This document shows positions 20,256 through 33,804 of a stretch of 64,000 nt of DNA, one piece after another. How positions within the stretch are numbered: position 1 is the first letter of the stretch; each line of letters starts with the position of its first letter. A program made the translations under genes and the position numbers. Below the pieces are notes generated by a model. It saw only the letters and a list, made by a program, of their open reading frames with translations, had not been told where the DNA came from and did no database searches. The stretch is from Mycobacterium seoulense (GTDB lineage Bacteria > Actinomycetota > Actinomycetes > Mycobacteriales > Mycobacteriaceae): the NCBI RefSeq assembly GCF_010731595.1, contig NZ_AP022582.1, forward strand, positions 806,001 to 870,000, given 5' to 3'.

Positions 20256-20819
20256 ATGGGTGCAGCGGGTGACACCGGCACCGGCCGCGAGTTGATGTCG
20301 GCGGCCGACGTGAGTCGCACCATTTCCCGTATCGCGCATCAGATCATCGAGAAGACCGCGCTGGACGCCCCCGACGCGCCGCGCGTGGTGCTGCTGGGCA
20401 TCCCGACACGCGGCGTGATCCTGGCCACGCGACTGGCCACCAACATCGCGGAATACAGCGGGGTGGAGGTCGGCCACGGCGCCCTCGACATCACCCTGTA
20501 CCGCGACGACCTGATGCAGAAGCCGCCGCGGCCGCTGGAGGTCACCTCGATCCCGGCCGGCGGCATCGACGACGCGCTGGTGATCCTCATCGACGACGTG
20601 CTGTACTCCGGGCGCTCCGTGCGCTCGGCGCTGGACGCGCTGCGCGACGTCGGCCGTCCACGGGTGGTGCAGCTGGCCGTGCTGGTCGACCGGGGTCACC
20701 GCGAACTGCCGCTGCGCGCCGATTACGTCGGCAAGAACGTCCCCACCTCCCGCAGCGAGAGCGTGCACGTGCTGCTCAGCGAGCAGGACGGGCGCGACGG
20801 GGTGGTGATCTCGCGATGA
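20256..20819 (+). CDS. pyrR: Bifunctional pyr operon regulator / uracil phosphoribosyltransferase
   Basis: 187-residue PRTase-fold protein that binds pyr mRNA in response to UMP and has weak UPRT activity. The PRPP loop reads [31 protein letters not shown] is the first PRTase loop, and [14 protein letters not shown] is the PyrR-specific segment. ATG at 20256 gives the same N-terminus (MGAAGDTG) as M. tuberculosis PyrR and follows a strong GGAGAAGGAGG. First gene of the pyrimidine operon; overlaps pyrB by four bases. Confidence 0.97.
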   Translation: MGAAGDTGTGRELMSAADVSRTISRIAHQIIEKTALDAPDAPRVVLLGIPTRGVILATRLATNIAEYSGVEVGHGALDITLYRDDLMQKPPRPLEVTSIPAGGIDDALVILIDDVLYSGRSVRSALDALRDVGRPRVVQLAVLVDRGHRELPLRADYVGKNVPTSRSESVHVLLSEQDGRDGVVISR

Positions 20820-21775
20820 CGCGCCACCTGCTGGCCGCCGGCGACCTCAGCCGCGACGAGGCCACCGCCATCCTCGACGACGCGGACCGGTTCGCCGAAG
20901 CGCTGGTGGGCCGCGAGGTCAAGAAGCTGCCGACCCTGCGCGGCCGCACGGTGATCACCATGTTCTACGAGAACTCCACCCGTACCCGGGTGTCCTTCGA
21001 GGTGGCGGGCAAGTGGATGAGCGCCGACGTGATCAACGTCAGCGCGGCCGGATCGTCGGTGGGCAAGGGCGAGTCGCTGCGCGACACCGCCCTGACGCTG
21101 CGGGCGGCCGGCGCCGACGCGCTGATCATCCGCCATCCGGCGTCCGGTGCGGCCCACCTGCTCGCCGACTGGACGTGCGCCGACGACGACTCCGGCCCCT
21201 CGGTGATCAACGCCGGGGACGGCACACACGAGCACCCGACGCAGGCGCTGCTGGACGCGCTGACCATCCGTCAGCGCCTCGGCGGCATCGAGGGCCGGCG
21301 CATCGTGATCGTCGGCGACATCCTGCACAGCCGGGTCGCCCGCTCCAACGTCATGCTGCTGAACACCCTGGGCGCCGAGGTGGTGCTGGTCGCGCCGCCG
21401 ACGCTGTTGCCGGCCGGGGTCGAAGGCTGGCCGGTCACCGTCTCGGGCGACTTCGACGCCGAGCTGCCGGCCGCCGACGCGGTGCTGATGCTGCGGGTGC
21501 AGGCCGAGCGGATGAACGGCGGCTTCTTCCCGTCGGTGCGCGAATACTCCTCCCGCTACGGGCTTTCCGATCGCCGCCAGGCGATGCTGCCCGGACATGC
21601 CGTGGTGCTGCACCCCGGTCCGATGCTGCGCGGCATGGAGATCGCGTCGTCGGTGGCCGACTCGTCGCAATCGGCCGTGCTGCAACAGGTTTCCAACGGT
21701 GTACACGTGCGGATGGCGGTGCTGTTCCACGTGCTGGTGGGCGCCGAGTCGGCCGGTAACGAGGGGGCGGCATGA
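20816..21775 (+). CDS. pyrB: Aspartate carbamoyltransferase catalytic chain
   Basis: Condenses carbamoyl phosphate with aspartate in de novo pyrimidine synthesis. 319 residues: [12 protein letters not shown] is the carbamoyl-phosphate loop, [12 protein letters not shown] supplies the His of the active site, [13 protein letters not shown] follows, and HPGPMLRG near the C-terminus is the aspartate-side loop. No pyrI regulatory chain is present. ATGA overlaps at both ends (pyrR and pyrC). Confidence 0.98.
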   Translation: MTRHLLAAGDLSRDEATAILDDADRFAEALVGREVKKLPTLRGRTVITMFYENSTRTRVSFEVAGKWMSADVINVSAAGSSVGKGESLRDTALTLRAAGADALIIRHPASGAAHLLADWTCADDDSGPSVINAGDGTHEHPTQALLDALTIRQRLGGIEGRRIVIVGDILHSRVARSNVMLLNTLGAEVVLVAPPTLLPAGVEGWPVTVSGDFDAELPAADAVLMLRVQAERMNGGFFPSVREYSSRYGLSDRRQAMLPGHAVVLHPGPMLRGMEIASSVADSSQSAVLQQVSNGVHVRMAVLFHVLVGAESAGNEGAA

Positions 21776-23076
21776 GCGTGCTGATCCGTGGGGTCCGGTT
21801 GTACGGCGAGGGCGACCGGGTCGACGTGCTGGTCGGCAGTCCCGGCTTCGAAGGCCAGATCGCCGCGATCGGGCCGAAGCTGGAAATCCCCGACACCGCC
21901 GACGTCATCGACGCGACGGGCCACGTGCTGCTGCCCGGGTTCGTCGACCTGCACACCCACCTGCGCGAGCCGGGCCGCGAATACGCCGAGGACATCGAAA
22001 CAGGCTCGGCCGCAGCGGCGTTGGGCGGCTACACCGCCGTGTTCGCGATGGCCAACACCAATCCGGTCGCCGACAGCCCGGTGGTCACCGATCACGTCTG
22101 GCACCGCGGTCAGCAGGTCGGCCTGGTCGACGTGCACCCCGTCGGCGCCGTGACGGTCGGGCTGGCCGGCACCGAACTCACCGAGATGGGCATGATGGCG
22201 GCCGGGGCCGCGCAGGTCCGGATGTTCTCCGACGACGGCGTCTGCGTGCACGACCCGCTGGTGATGCGCCGCGCCCTCGAGTACGCCACCGGGCTGGGGG
22301 TGCTCATCGCCCAGCACGCCGAGGAACCCAGGCTGACCGTCGGCGCCGTCGCCCACGAGGGGCCGGCGGCCGCCCGGCTGGGACTCTCGGGATGGCCGCG
22401 GGCCGCCGAGGAATCGATCGTCGCCCGCGACGCGCTGCTGGCGCGCGACGCCGGTGCCCGCGTCCACATCTGCCACGCGTCCACCGCGGGCACCGTCGAT
22501 CTCCTGAAATGGGCTAAGGGGCAAGGCATCTCGATCACCGCCGAGGTCACCCCGCATCACCTGTTGCTCGACGACAGCAGACTGGCCAGCTACGACGGGC
22601 GCAATCGCGTCAACCCGCCGCTGCGGGAAACCGCCGACGCGGTCGCGTTGCGCCAGGCCCTGGCCGACGGCGTCATCGACTGTGTGGCCACCGACCACGC
22701 CCCGCACGCCGAGCACGAGAAGTGCGTGGAGTTCGCCGCGGCGCGCCCCGGCATGCTGGGCTTGCAGACCGCACTGTCGGTCGTGGTGCAGACCATGGTG
22801 GCGCCCGGGCTGTTGAGCTGGCGCGACGTCGCCCGGGTGATGAGTGAAAAGCCCGCGGCCATCGTCGGCCTGCCCGATCACGGCCGCCCGCTGGAGGTGG
22901 GCGAGCCGGCGAACCTGACGGTGGTGGACCCCGACGCCACCTGGACCGTCGCCGGGTCCGATCTGGCCAGCCGGTCGGCCAACACGCCATTCGAGTCGAT
23001 GGCCCTGCCCGCCACCGTGACGGCGACCCTGCTGCGCGGGAAGGTCACGGCTCGGGACGGGAAGTGCCCGGCATGA
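21772..23076 (+). CDS. pyrC: Dihydroorotase
   Basis: Zinc amidohydrolase that closes carbamoyl aspartate to dihydroorotate. 434 residues, class I type: [12 protein letters not shown] gives the first metal His pair, HICHAST and [12 protein letters not shown] further His ligands, and [12 protein letters not shown] the catalytic Asp region. ATGA overlap with pyrB. The final codons overlap the start of a small membrane gene. Confidence 0.98.
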   Translation: MSVLIRGVRLYGEGDRVDVLVGSPGFEGQIAAIGPKLEIPDTADVIDATGHVLLPGFVDLHTHLREPGREYAEDIETGSAAAALGGYTAVFAMANTNPVADSPVVTDHVWHRGQQVGLVDVHPVGAVTVGLAGTELTEMGMMAAGAAQVRMFSDDGVCVHDPLVMRRALEYATGLGVLIAQHAEEPRLTVGAVAHEGPAAARLGLSGWPRAAEESIVARDALLARDAGARVHICHASTAGTVDLLKWAKGQGISITAEVTPHHLLLDDSRLASYDGRNRVNPPLRETADAVALRQALADGVIDCVATDHAPHAEHEKCVEFAAARPGMLGLQTALSVVVQTMVAPGLLSWRDVARVMSEKPAAIVGLPDHGRPLEVGEPANLTVVDPDATWTVAGSDLASRSANTPFESMALPATVTATLLRGKVTARDGKCPA

Positions 23077-23582
23077 ATTCAGGCACGCTGGTGGGATCGC
23101 TGATCTTCGCGGCCGTGCTGGTGGTGGTGATCGCGGTGGTGATCCAGCTGATGATGCGGAGCTGGCGGCGTCGCTCGGAGCGGCAGGCGGAGCTGATCGG
23201 CGACCTGCCCGACCTGCCCGACCAGGTGGGCGCGGTGCTGATCACCACCCGCGGTCACTATTGCGGTTCCATGATCGCGCCGGGATGGAACGAGCGGATC
23301 ACCTCCGGCGATCTGGGTTTTCGCAGCAAGGCGGTGCTGACCCGCTACGCCGAGGGGATCATGGTGGAACGTCAACGGGCCCAACCGATTTGGATTCCGC
23401 AAGACTTGATCACCGGTATCCGTATGGAGCGCAGCATGGGAGGCAGGGCCGTGGCCCGGATCGGGATTCTGGCGATTCGCTGGCGGATGCCATCGGGAGT
23501 CGAGATCGATACCGGGTTTCGGGCGAATCACCGCGACGAATACACCGAGTGGCTGGAGTCCCAGCAGGAGGGAGCCGCGTGA
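23073..23582 (+). CDS. Membrane-anchored protein in the pyr operon (Rv1382-like)
   Basis: About 169 residues, function unknown. One N-terminal membrane helix ([23 protein letters not shown]) is followed by a basic stop-transfer segment and a roughly 130-residue soluble domain with several beta-strand-like stretches, resembling PH-like domains in pattern only. ATG 23073 gives an ATGA overlap with pyrC; a GTG three codons upstream is also possible. It overlaps carA by four bases. Its conserved place between pyrC and carA (Rv1382) hints at a role linked to this operon, but nothing in the sequence shows it. Confidence 0.85.
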   Translation: MNSGTLVGSLIFAAVLVVVIAVVIQLMMRSWRRRSERQAELIGDLPDLPDQVGAVLITTRGHYCGSMIAPGWNERITSGDLGFRSKAVLTRYAEGIMVERQRAQPIWIPQDLITGIRMERSMGGRAVARIGILAIRWRMPSGVEIDTGFRANHRDEYTEWLESQQEGAA

Positions 23583-24714
23583 ACGACAAAGCACTGCTCG
23601 TACTCGAGGACGGGCGTGTCTTCACCGGCACGGCGTTCGGCAAGGTCGGCCAAACCCTCGGTGAGGCCGTGTTTTCCACCGGCATGTCCGGCTACCAGGA
23701 GACGCTGACCGATCCCAGCTATCACCGGCAGATCGTGGTGGCCACCGCGCCGCAGATCGGCAACACCGGTTGGAACGCCGAGGACGCCGAAAGCCGCGGC
23801 GACAAGATCTGGGTCGCCGGCTACGCGGTGCGCGACCCGTCGCCGCGCGCGTCCAACTGGCGCGCCACCGGCACCCTGGAGGACGAGCTGGTGCGCCAGC
23901 ACATCGTCGGGATCGCCGGCATCGACACCCGGGCGGTGGTGCGCCACCTGCGCACCCGCGGCTCGATGAAGGCGGGGGTGTTTTCCGGTGCGGCGCTCGC
24001 CGACCCGGCCGAACTGGTGGAGCGGGTGCGGGGGCAGCAGTCGATGCTGGGGGCCGACCTGGCCGGCGAGGTCAGCACCCCGGAGCGCTACATCGTCGAA
24101 CCGGAAGGGCAGCACCGGTTCACGGTGGTCGCGCTGGACCTGGGTATCAAGACCAACACCCCGCGCAACTTCGCCCGCCGCGGCGTCCGCAGCCACGTGC
24201 TGCCCTCGTCGACGAGCTTCGGCCAGATCGCCGACATCTCACCCGACGGCGTGTTCTTGTCCAACGGCCCCGGTGACCCCGCCACCGCCGACCACGTCGT
24301 CGCCCTCACCCGCGAGGTGCTGGGCGCGGGCATCCCATTGTTCGGCATCTGCTTCGGCAACCAGATCCTGGGCCGGGCGCTGGGCCTGTCCACCTACAAG
24401 ATGGTCTTCGGCCACCGCGGCATCAACATCCCGGTCATCGATCACGCCACCGGGCGGGTGGCGGTGACCGCGCAGAACCACGGCTTCGCACTGGAAGGCG
24501 AGGCGGGCCAGTCCTTCGACACGCCGTTCGGTCCGGCCGTCGTCAGCCACACCTGCGCCAACGACGGGGTGGTCGAGGGCGTCAAACTCGCCGACGGGCG
24601 GGCGTTCTCGGTGCAATACCACCCGGAGGCCGCCGCCGGCCCACACGACGCGGAATACCTTTTCGACCAATTCGTCGAGCTGATGGCCGCCCAACAGAGC
24701 GAAAGGGGGCGCTA

Positions 24715-24715
<1 letters not shown>
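23579..24715 (+). CDS. carA: Carbamoyl-phosphate synthase small (glutaminase) chain
   Basis: Hydrolyses glutamine and delivers ammonia to CarB. 378 residues (376 in M. tuberculosis). The N-terminal domain has [21 protein letters not shown]. The class I glutamine amidotransferase domain has the nucleophile Cys258 in [11 protein letters not shown] and the catalytic His/Glu in [14 protein letters not shown] start overlaps the preceding gene; the TAG stop shares its last base with the carB GTG start. Confidence 0.98.
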
Positions 24716-28076
<3,361 letters not shown>

Positions 28077-28080
<4 letters not shown>

Positions 28081-28904
28081 CGGGGTTCGGTCTCCGGCTC
28101 GCCGAGGCCAAGGCGCAGCGCGGCCCGCTGTGCGTGGGCATCGACCCGCACCCCGAGCTGCTGCGCGCCTGGGATCTGCCGGCCACCGCCGACGGGCTGG
28201 CCGCGTTCTGCGACATCTGCGTCGAGGCCTTCGCCGGTTTCGCCGTCGTCAAGCCGCAGGTGGCGTTCTTCGAGGCCTACGGCGCCGCCGGGTTCGCGGT
28301 GCTCGAACGCACCATCGCGGCCCTGCGATCGGCCGGCGTGCTGGTGCTGGCCGACGCCAAGCGCGGAGACATCGGCACCACCATGGCGGCCTACGCCACC
28401 GCCTGGGCGGGTGACTCGCCGCTGGCCGCCGACGCCGTGACGGCCTCGCCCTACCTGGGGTTCGGCTCGCTGCGGCCGCTGCTCGAGGCCGCCGCGGCCC
28501 ACGATCGGGGCGTGTTCGTGCTGGCCGCCACGTCCAACCCCGAGGGCGCGACCGTCCAGCGGGCCGCCTTCGACGGGCGCACGGTGGCCCAGCTGGTGGT
28601 CGACCAGGCCGCGGTGGTGAACAAGTCCGCCGCGCCGTCCGGCCCCGGCTACGTCGGCGTGGTGGTGGGTGCGACCGTCCTGCAGGCGCCCGACCTCAGC
28701 GCGCTGGGCGGACCCGTGCTGGTGCCGGGCCTGGGCGTGCAGGGCGGGCGGCCAGAGGCCCTCGCGGGGCTGGGCGGGGCGGATCCCGGGCAGCTGTTGC
28801 CCGCGGTGGCCCGCGAGGTGCTGCGCGCGGGACCCGGCGTGACCGAACTGCGGGCGGCCGGCGAGCGGATGCTGGACGCCGTCGCCTACCTGAGAGCCCC
28901 CTAG
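28077..28904 (+). CDS. pyrF: Orotidine 5'-phosphate decarboxylase (type 2)
   Basis: Final step to UMP. 275 residues, mycobacterial/type 2 form: [26 protein letters not shown], the catalytic [17 protein letters not shown] with Lys and Asp, and [10 protein letters not shown] near the C-terminus for phosphate binding. GTG start overlaps the carB stop. It is the last gene of the operon; the next gene is on the other strand. Confidence 0.97.
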
Positions 28905-28917
28905 CGCCCTCCGGGCG
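28905..28917 (+). terminator. Weak GC hairpin after pyrF
   Basis: CGCCC and GGGCG around a TCC loop directly follow the pyrF stop codon. There is no T-run, so this would be a U-less hairpin of the kind often proposed in mycobacteria. The five-base stem makes it a weak candidate. Confidence 0.25.
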
Positions 28918-28937
28918 TGCGCGGCGGCCCCGGGGCG

Positions 28938-29360
28938 TCAGTCCGACGTGACGGCCGTGCTGGGCCGGGCGGTCTCCACGATCACGGTGGTGGCTTTGAC
29001 GACCGCCACGGCGACGCTGCCGGGCCGCAACTGCAGCTCCTCGGCGGCTTCGGTACTCATCAGGGAGACCACGGCGAACGGGCCGCACTGCATCTCCACC
29101 TGGGTCATCACCGTGTCGCTGGTGACCTTGGTGACCAGCCCGACGAAGCGGTTGCGGGCCGAGCTGCCGATGCTGAGCGGGTCCGGCGGCGGGGCGGGGG
29201 CGTTGGTCCGGGAAAACCGGGCCAGGTCCTCGCTGGCGATGACCTTGCGGCCGGCGGCGTCGTGACCGACCGCCAACGATCCCTGGTTGATCCAACGCCG
29301 GACGGTGTCGTCGCTGACTCCGAGCAGCTCAGCGGCCTGACGGATCCGCAGGTTGGACAC
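28938..29360 (-). CDS. HTH and TOBE (molybdate-binding) domain protein
   Basis: 140 residues. Residues 1-50 are a MerR/excisionase-type helix-turn-helix (LRIRQAAELLGVSDDTVRRWINQG), and residues 65-135 a Mop/TOBE domain (ARNRFVGLVTKVTSDTVMTQVEMQCGP) that binds molybdate or related oxyanions. This arrangement is known in actinobacterial molybdate-responsive proteins. No molybdate transporter or cofactor gene is adjacent, so target genes are unknown. GTG start. It occupies the place where M. tuberculosis has the PE15/PPE20 gene pair. Confidence 0.88.
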   Translation of the reverse strand: MSNLRIRQAAELLGVSDDTVRRWINQGSLAVGHDAAGRKVIASEDLARFSRTNAPAPPPDPLSIGSSARNRFVGLVTKVTSDTVMTQVEMQCGPFAVVSLMSTEAAEELQLRPGSVAVAVVKATTVIVETARPSTAVTSD

Positions 29361-29827
29361 CGTTCGATGGTAACCCGGCGAGTGTTAGCCGGACGTCGTA
29401 CAGCAATCCGCGCCCGATCGCGGCCACGCCCGAGCGGCGCGGCGCGACACGCGCGACACGCGACGGAAAATGCGTGACGCCCGGCACGAGGCGTTTTGGC
29501 CGTCCTCCGCCGGCGTTCGTCGCCGCTCCCGCGGCGGCCCGATGCCGGCCCGAAGCTACAAAACCGCAGCTCAGAGCGCCGAAATGCCGACCCGCTGCCG
29601 CGGTCGGACCCTCGGCAGGCCGCCGGGCCCGGCCGCCGCCGGCGACCCCCGGCGGGCCGCTTTTTCGGGCCACCCGGCGGGCTCATGCTGGGAGTTTGTC
29701 CCCTTAACCAGGGGGTCGGGTTAGATTTCGTCAGGAGGCCTGAGTACGGTCGTCTCCGCTGGCTGAAGTACCCGGCAGAGACAAAAAAGAGATCGATTGA
29801 CAGTGATTGATCAGATACGGAGGAATC
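29361..29827 (+). other. 467-base non-coding region upstream of mihF
   Basis: No convincing gene. Frames open on the plus strand at 29470-29810 look like GC-rich chance frames (Arg/Pro-rich, no family). The left half should hold the promoter of the divergent HTH-TOBE gene. The right half contains a strong hairpin with a T-run (29631-29665), a possible promoter (TTGTCC at 29696 and TAGATT at 29722), and the mihF ribosome binding site ACGGAGGA at 29817-29824. A long leader for mihF is therefore likely. Confidence 0.6.
29631..29665 (+). terminator. Hairpin plus T-run in the mihF upstream region
   Basis: CCGCCGG at 29636-29642 pairs perfectly with CCGGCGG at 29649-29655; GGC at 29631 and GCC at 29656 can extend the stem across a two-base bulge. 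TTTTT follows at 29661-29665. It looks like a factor-independent terminator on the plus strand, yet no gene ends upstream in that direction. It could end a small RNA or act as an attenuator of mihF. Confidence 0.5.
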
Positions 29828-30142
29828 GTGGCCCTTCCCCAGTTGACCGACGAGCAGCGCGCGGCCGCGTTGGAGAAGGCGGCTGCCGCACGTCGAGCGC
29901 GAGCAGAGCTCAAGGACCGGCTCAAGCGCGGCGGCACCAACCTCACCCAGGTGCTCAAGGACGCCGAGACCAACGAAGTCCTGGGCAAGATGAAGGTTTC
30001 CGCGCTGCTTGAGGCGTTGCCCAAGGTGGGCAAGGTCAAAGCGCAGGAAATCATGACCGAGCTGGAGATCGCCCCCACCCGCCGCCTGCGCGGCCTCGGC
30101 GATCGCCAGCGCAAGGCCCTGCTGGAAAAGTTCGGCTCCTAA
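29828..30142 (+). CDS. mihF: Mycobacterial integration host factor (mIHF)
   Basis: Nucleoid-associated DNA-binding protein first known as the cofactor of L5 phage integration and now regarded as a global nucleoid protein. The 104-residue form starting at GTG 29828 (VALPQLTDEQRAAALEKA) fits the ribosome binding site GGAGGA. A long N-terminal helix rich in Ala/Arg/Lys precedes the helix-two-turns-helix domain LLEALPKVGKVKAQEIMTELEIAPTRRLRGLG. The longer form annotated in some M. tuberculosis releases is not supported here. Upstream of gmk, as usual. Confidence 0.95.
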   Translation: MALPQLTDEQRAAALEKAAAARRARAELKDRLKRGGTNLTQVLKDAETNEVLGKMKVSALLEALPKVGKVKAQEIMTELEIAPTRRLRGLGDRQRKALLEKFGS

Positions 30143-30190
30143 CCGGCCTCGGCCGACCCGCCCTGTGGGCGCACCGGCCCGGGAGCGCCT

Positions 30191-30850
30191 GTGAGCGCCG
30201 GCGGGGGACCGGACGTCGAGCACGGCACGCGTCCCGCACCACCAGGTAAGGGGCGCGTGGTCGTGCTGTCCGGTCCCTCCGCGGTCGGCAAGTCGACCGT
30301 GGTCCGCTGCCTGCGCGAGCGGGTTCCCGACCTGCATTTTTCCGTCTCGGCCACGACGCGATCGCCGCGGCCGGGCGAGGTCGACGGCGTCGACTACCAC
30401 TTCGTCAGCCCCGCCCGCTTCCAGCAGCTCATCGACGACGGCGCGCTGCTGGAATGGGCCGAGATCCACGGTGGACTGCACCGCTCGGGCACGCTGGCCG
30501 AGCCGGTCCGGACCGCCGCCGCCGCCGGCATCCCGGTCCTCATCGAGGTCGACCTCGCCGGCGCCAGGGCGGTCAAGAAGGCGATGCCCGAGGCCGTCAC
30601 CGTGTTCCTGGCGCCCCCCAGTTGGCAGGACCTCGAGGCCAGACTCGTCGGCCGCGGCACCGAAACGCCGGAGGCGATGCGCCGTCGCCTCGAGACCGCC
30701 CGCGTCGAGATGGCGGCCCAGGACGACTTCGACGAGGTCGTGGTCAACAGTCAATTGGAGTCCGCGTGCGCGGAATTGGTATCCTTGCTGGTGAATTCTG
30801 CGCCGGCTCCGCATGACCCGCCGGGCCAGACCACATCCGATCGAGATTGA
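30191..30850 (+). CDS. gmk: Guanylate kinase
   Basis: Phosphorylates GMP/dGMP to the diphosphates. 219 residues (M. tuberculosis 208), with the P-loop GPSAVGKST at residues 28-36, [20 protein letters not shown] (the GMP-binding segment), [15 protein letters not shown], and the late [14 protein letters not shown] mycobacterial N-terminal extension of about 20 residues precedes the fold. GTG start. In line with rpoZ and coaBC. Confidence 0.96.
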   Translation: MSAGGGPDVEHGTRPAPPGKGRVVVLSGPSAVGKSTVVRCLRERVPDLHFSVSATTRSPRPGEVDGVDYHFVSPARFQQLIDDGALLEWAEIHGGLHRSGTLAEPVRTAAAAGIPVLIEVDLAGARAVKKAMPEAVTVFLAPPSWQDLEARLVGRGTETPEAMRRRLETARVEMAAQDDFDEVVVNSQLESACAELVSLLVNSAPAPHDPPGQTTSDRD

Positions 30851-30905
30851 GCTTCGAATCGCCGGCGGTACCAGCCGCTCTGATCCGCCAAGGAGATTGA
30901 CCTAA

Positions 30906-31232
<327 letters not shown>

Positions 31233-31246
31233 ACAGGGCAGCGCCG

Positions 31247-32494
31247 GTGGACCGTAAACGGATCGTCGTCGGCGTCTCCGGTGGCATCGCCGCCTACAAG
31301 GCGTGCACGGTCGTGCGCCAGCTCTCCGAGGCCGGTCATCTGGTCCGGGTCATCCCCACCGAATCCGCGCTGCGGTTCGTCGGGGCCGCCACGTTCGAGG
31401 CGCTGTCCGGCCAGCCGGTGCACACCGGGGTTTTCGAGAACGTCCCCGACGTGCCGCACGTCCAGCTCGGCCAGAAGGCCGACCTGGTCGTGGTCGCGCC
31501 GGCCACCGCGGACCTGCTGGCCCGCGCGGTGCACGGCCGCGCCGACGACCTGCTGACCGCGACCCTGCTCACGGCACGGTGTCCCGTGCTGTTCGCGCCG
31601 GCGATGCACACCGAGATGTGGTTGCACCCGGCCACCGTCGACAACGTGGCGACCCTGCGGCGCCGCGGGGCGGTCGTGCTCGAACCGGCGTCCGGCCGGC
31701 TCACCGGTACCGACAGCGGGTCGGGTCGGCTGCCCGAGGCCGAGGAGATCACCACCCTGGCCGAGCTGCTGCTGGAACGCCACGACGCGCTTCCCTACGA
31801 CCTCGCGGGATGCAAGGTCCTGGTGACCGCCGGCGGCACCCGCGAACCGATCGACCCGGTGCGCTTCATCGGCAACCGCAGCTCGGGCAAGCAGGGCTAC
31901 GCGGTGGCCCGCGTCGCCGCCCAGCGCGGCGCCGAAGTCACGCTGATCGCCGGGCACACCGCCGGACTGATCGACCCCGCCGGCGTCGAGGTGGTCCACG
32001 TCAGCTCCGCCGAGCAGCTCGGCGACGCGGTGGCCAAGCACGCCCCCGCGGCCGACGTGCTGGTGATGGCGGCGGCCGTCGCCGACTTCCGGCCCGCGCA
32101 GGTTTCCGCCGCCAAGATCAAAAAGGGCCCAAACGATCAAGACGCGCCGCCACTGATCGAGCTGGTGCGCAATGACGACGTGCTGGCCGGCGCGGTGCGG
32201 GCGCGCGCCCACGGCGAGCTGCCCAACATGCGGGCCATCGTCGGGTTCGCCGCGGAAACGGGTGACGCCAACGGCGATGTGCTCTTCCACGCCCGGGCCA
32301 AGCTGCGCCGCAAGGGGTGCGACCTGCTGGTGGTCAACGCGGTCGGCGACGGCCGGGCGTTCGAGGTGGACAGCAACGACGGGTGGCTGCTGGCGTCCGA
32401 CGGCACCGAGTCCGCGCTGCAGCACGGTTCCAAGACGCTGATGGCCAGTCGTATCGTGGATGCGATCGCCGCGTTCCTGCACGGCGGCGGGTAG
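31247..32494 (+). CDS. coaBC: Bifunctional phosphopantothenoylcysteine decarboxylase / phosphopantothenate-cysteine ligase
   Basis: Two consecutive steps of coenzyme A synthesis. 415 residues. The N-terminal flavin-dependent CoaC domain shows GVSGGIAAYKACTVVRQL, VAPATADLLARAVHG and PAMHTEMWLHPA. The CoaB domain starts near residue 190 with VLVTAGGTREPIDPVRFIGNRSSGKQGYA and has AAAVADFRP and GFAAETGD, ending in KTLMASRIVDAIA. GTG start. Also known as dfp in older annotation. Confidence 0.97.
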   Translation: MDRKRIVVGVSGGIAAYKACTVVRQLSEAGHLVRVIPTESALRFVGAATFEALSGQPVHTGVFENVPDVPHVQLGQKADLVVVAPATADLLARAVHGRADDLLTATLLTARCPVLFAPAMHTEMWLHPATVDNVATLRRRGAVVLEPASGRLTGTDSGSGRLPEAEEITTLAELLLERHDALPYDLAGCKVLVTAGGTREPIDPVRFIGNRSSGKQGYAVARVAAQRGAEVTLIAGHTAGLIDPAGVEVVHVSSAEQLGDAVAKHAPAADVLVMAAAVADFRPAQVSAAKIKKGPNDQDAPPLIELVRNDDVLAGAVRARAHGELPNMRAIVGFAAETGDANGDVLFHARAKLRRKGCDLLVVNAVGDGRAFEVDSNDGWLLASDGTESALQHGSKTLMASRIVDAIAAFLHGGG

Positions 32495-32553
32495 TACGGT
32501 TTCGGTTTTCCTGCGGCGCCAGGCCAGGTGCTGGCCGGCCCGATGCCTGCCGA

Positions 32554-32577
32554 TATAATTCGGTTAACTAATTAGTT
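32554..32577 (+). promoter_or_regulatory. Candidate metK promoter with palindrome at the start point
   Basis: TATAAT at 32554-32559 is a perfect -10 hexamer, rare in this GC-rich window, with TGCCGA just before it. Seven bases downstream a perfect 12-base palindrome, AACTAATTAGTT (32566-32577), would cover the transcription start. The -35 region (CTGGCC) is poor. A regulator binding the palindrome could block initiation of metK. No SAM-riboswitch sequence was seen. Confidence 0.55.
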
Positions 32578-32592
32578 GGAAGGGTTGAGATT

Positions 32593-33804
32593 GTGAGCGA
32601 AAATGGTCGCCTGTTTACCAGTGAGTCGGTGACTGAGGGACATCCCGACAAGATCTGTGACGCGATCAGCGACTCGGTCCTCGATGCCCTGCTGGCCCAG
32701 GATCCCCGCTCACGTGTCGCGGTCGAGACGCTGGTCACGACGGGCCAGGTGCACGTCGTCGGCGAGGTGACGACGACGGCCAAGGAGGCGTTCGCCGACA
32801 TCACCAACACCGTCCGCGCCCGCATCCTCGACATCGGCTACGACTCGTCGGACAAGGGCTTCGACGGCGCGTCGTGCGGGGTGAACATCGGCATCGGCGC
32901 CCAGTCGCCCGACATCGCCCAGGGCGTGGACACCGCCCACGAGACCCGCGTCGAGGGCGCGGCGGACCCGCTGGACTCCCAGGGCGCCGGCGACCAGGGC
33001 CTGATGTTCGGCTACGCGATCAACGACACCCCCGAGCTGATGCCGCTGCCCATCGCGCTGGCACACCGCCTGTCCCGGCGGCTGACCGAGGTGCGCAAGA
33101 ACGGCGTGCTGCCGTATCTGCGCCCCGACGGCAAGACGCAGGTCACCATCGAATACGAAGACAACGTGCCGGTCCGGCTGGACACCGTGGTGATCTCGAC
33201 CCAGCACGCGGCCCACATCGACCTGGAGAACACCCTGACCCCGGACATCCGGGAAAAGGTGCTCAACACCGTGCTCGACGACCTCGCGCACGGCACGCTG
33301 GACACCTCGTCCACGCGACTGCTGATCAACCCGACCGGCAAGTTCGTCGTCGGCGGCCCGATGGGCGACGCGGGCCTGACCGGCCGCAAGATCATCGTCG
33401 ACACGTACGGCGGCTGGGCCCGCCACGGCGGCGGCGCCTTCTCCGGCAAGGATCCGTCCAAGGTCGACCGGTCGGCCGCCTACGCGATGCGCTGGGTGGC
33501 CAAGAACATCGTCGCCGCCGGGCTGGCGGAGCGGGTCGAGGTGCAGGTGGCCTACGCGATCGGCAAGGCCGCCCCGGTGGGATTGTTCGTGGAGACGTTC
33601 GGCACCGCCACGGTCGACCCGGTCAAGATCGAGAAGATCGTTCCCGAGGTGTTCGACCTGCGGCCCGGCGCGATCATCCGCGACCTGGACCTGCTGCGCC
33701 CGATCTACGCGCAGACCGCCGCGTACGGCCACTTCGGCCGCACCGACATCGAGCTCCCGTGGGAGCAGCTCAACAAGGTCGACGAGCTCAAGCGCGCCGT
33801 CTAG
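32593..33804 (+). CDS. metK: S-adenosylmethionine synthetase
   Basis: Makes SAM from methionine and ATP. 403 residues: [23 protein letters not shown] at the N-terminus, [12 protein letters not shown], and [20 protein letters not shown], which carry the metal and phosphate ligands of the family. GTG start with GGAAGGG upstream. Its stop codon overlaps the stop of the convergent monooxygenase gene by four bases. Confidence 0.98.
   Translation: MSENGRLFTSESVTEGHPDKICDAISDSVLDALLAQDPRSRVAVETLVTTGQVHVVGEVTTTAKEAFADITNTVRARILDIGYDSSDKGFDGASCGVNIGIGAQSPDIAQGVDTAHETRVEGAADPLDSQGAGDQGLMFGYAINDTPELMPLPIALAHRLSRRLTEVRKNGVLPYLRPDGKTQVTIEYEDNVPVRLDTVVISTQHAAHIDLENTLTPDIREKVLNTVLDDLAHGTLDTSSTRLLINPTGKFVVGGPMGDAGLTGRKIIVDTYGGWARHGGGAFSGKDPSKVDRSAAYAMRWVAKNIVAAGLAERVEVQVAYAIGKAAPVGLFVETFGTATVDPVKIEKIVPEVFDLRPGAIIRDLDLLRPIYAQTAAYGHFGRTDIELPWEQLNKVDELKRAV

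Noticed and set aside
29470..29810. Plus-strand open frames upstream of mihF
   Set aside because: Arg/Pro-rich chance frames overlapping a terminator-like hairpin; the mIHF start at 29828 has a clear ribosome binding site.
32495..32592. SAM riboswitch upstream of metK
   Set aside because: Too short and without the conserved core; a promoter with a palindrome explains the AT-rich stretch better.
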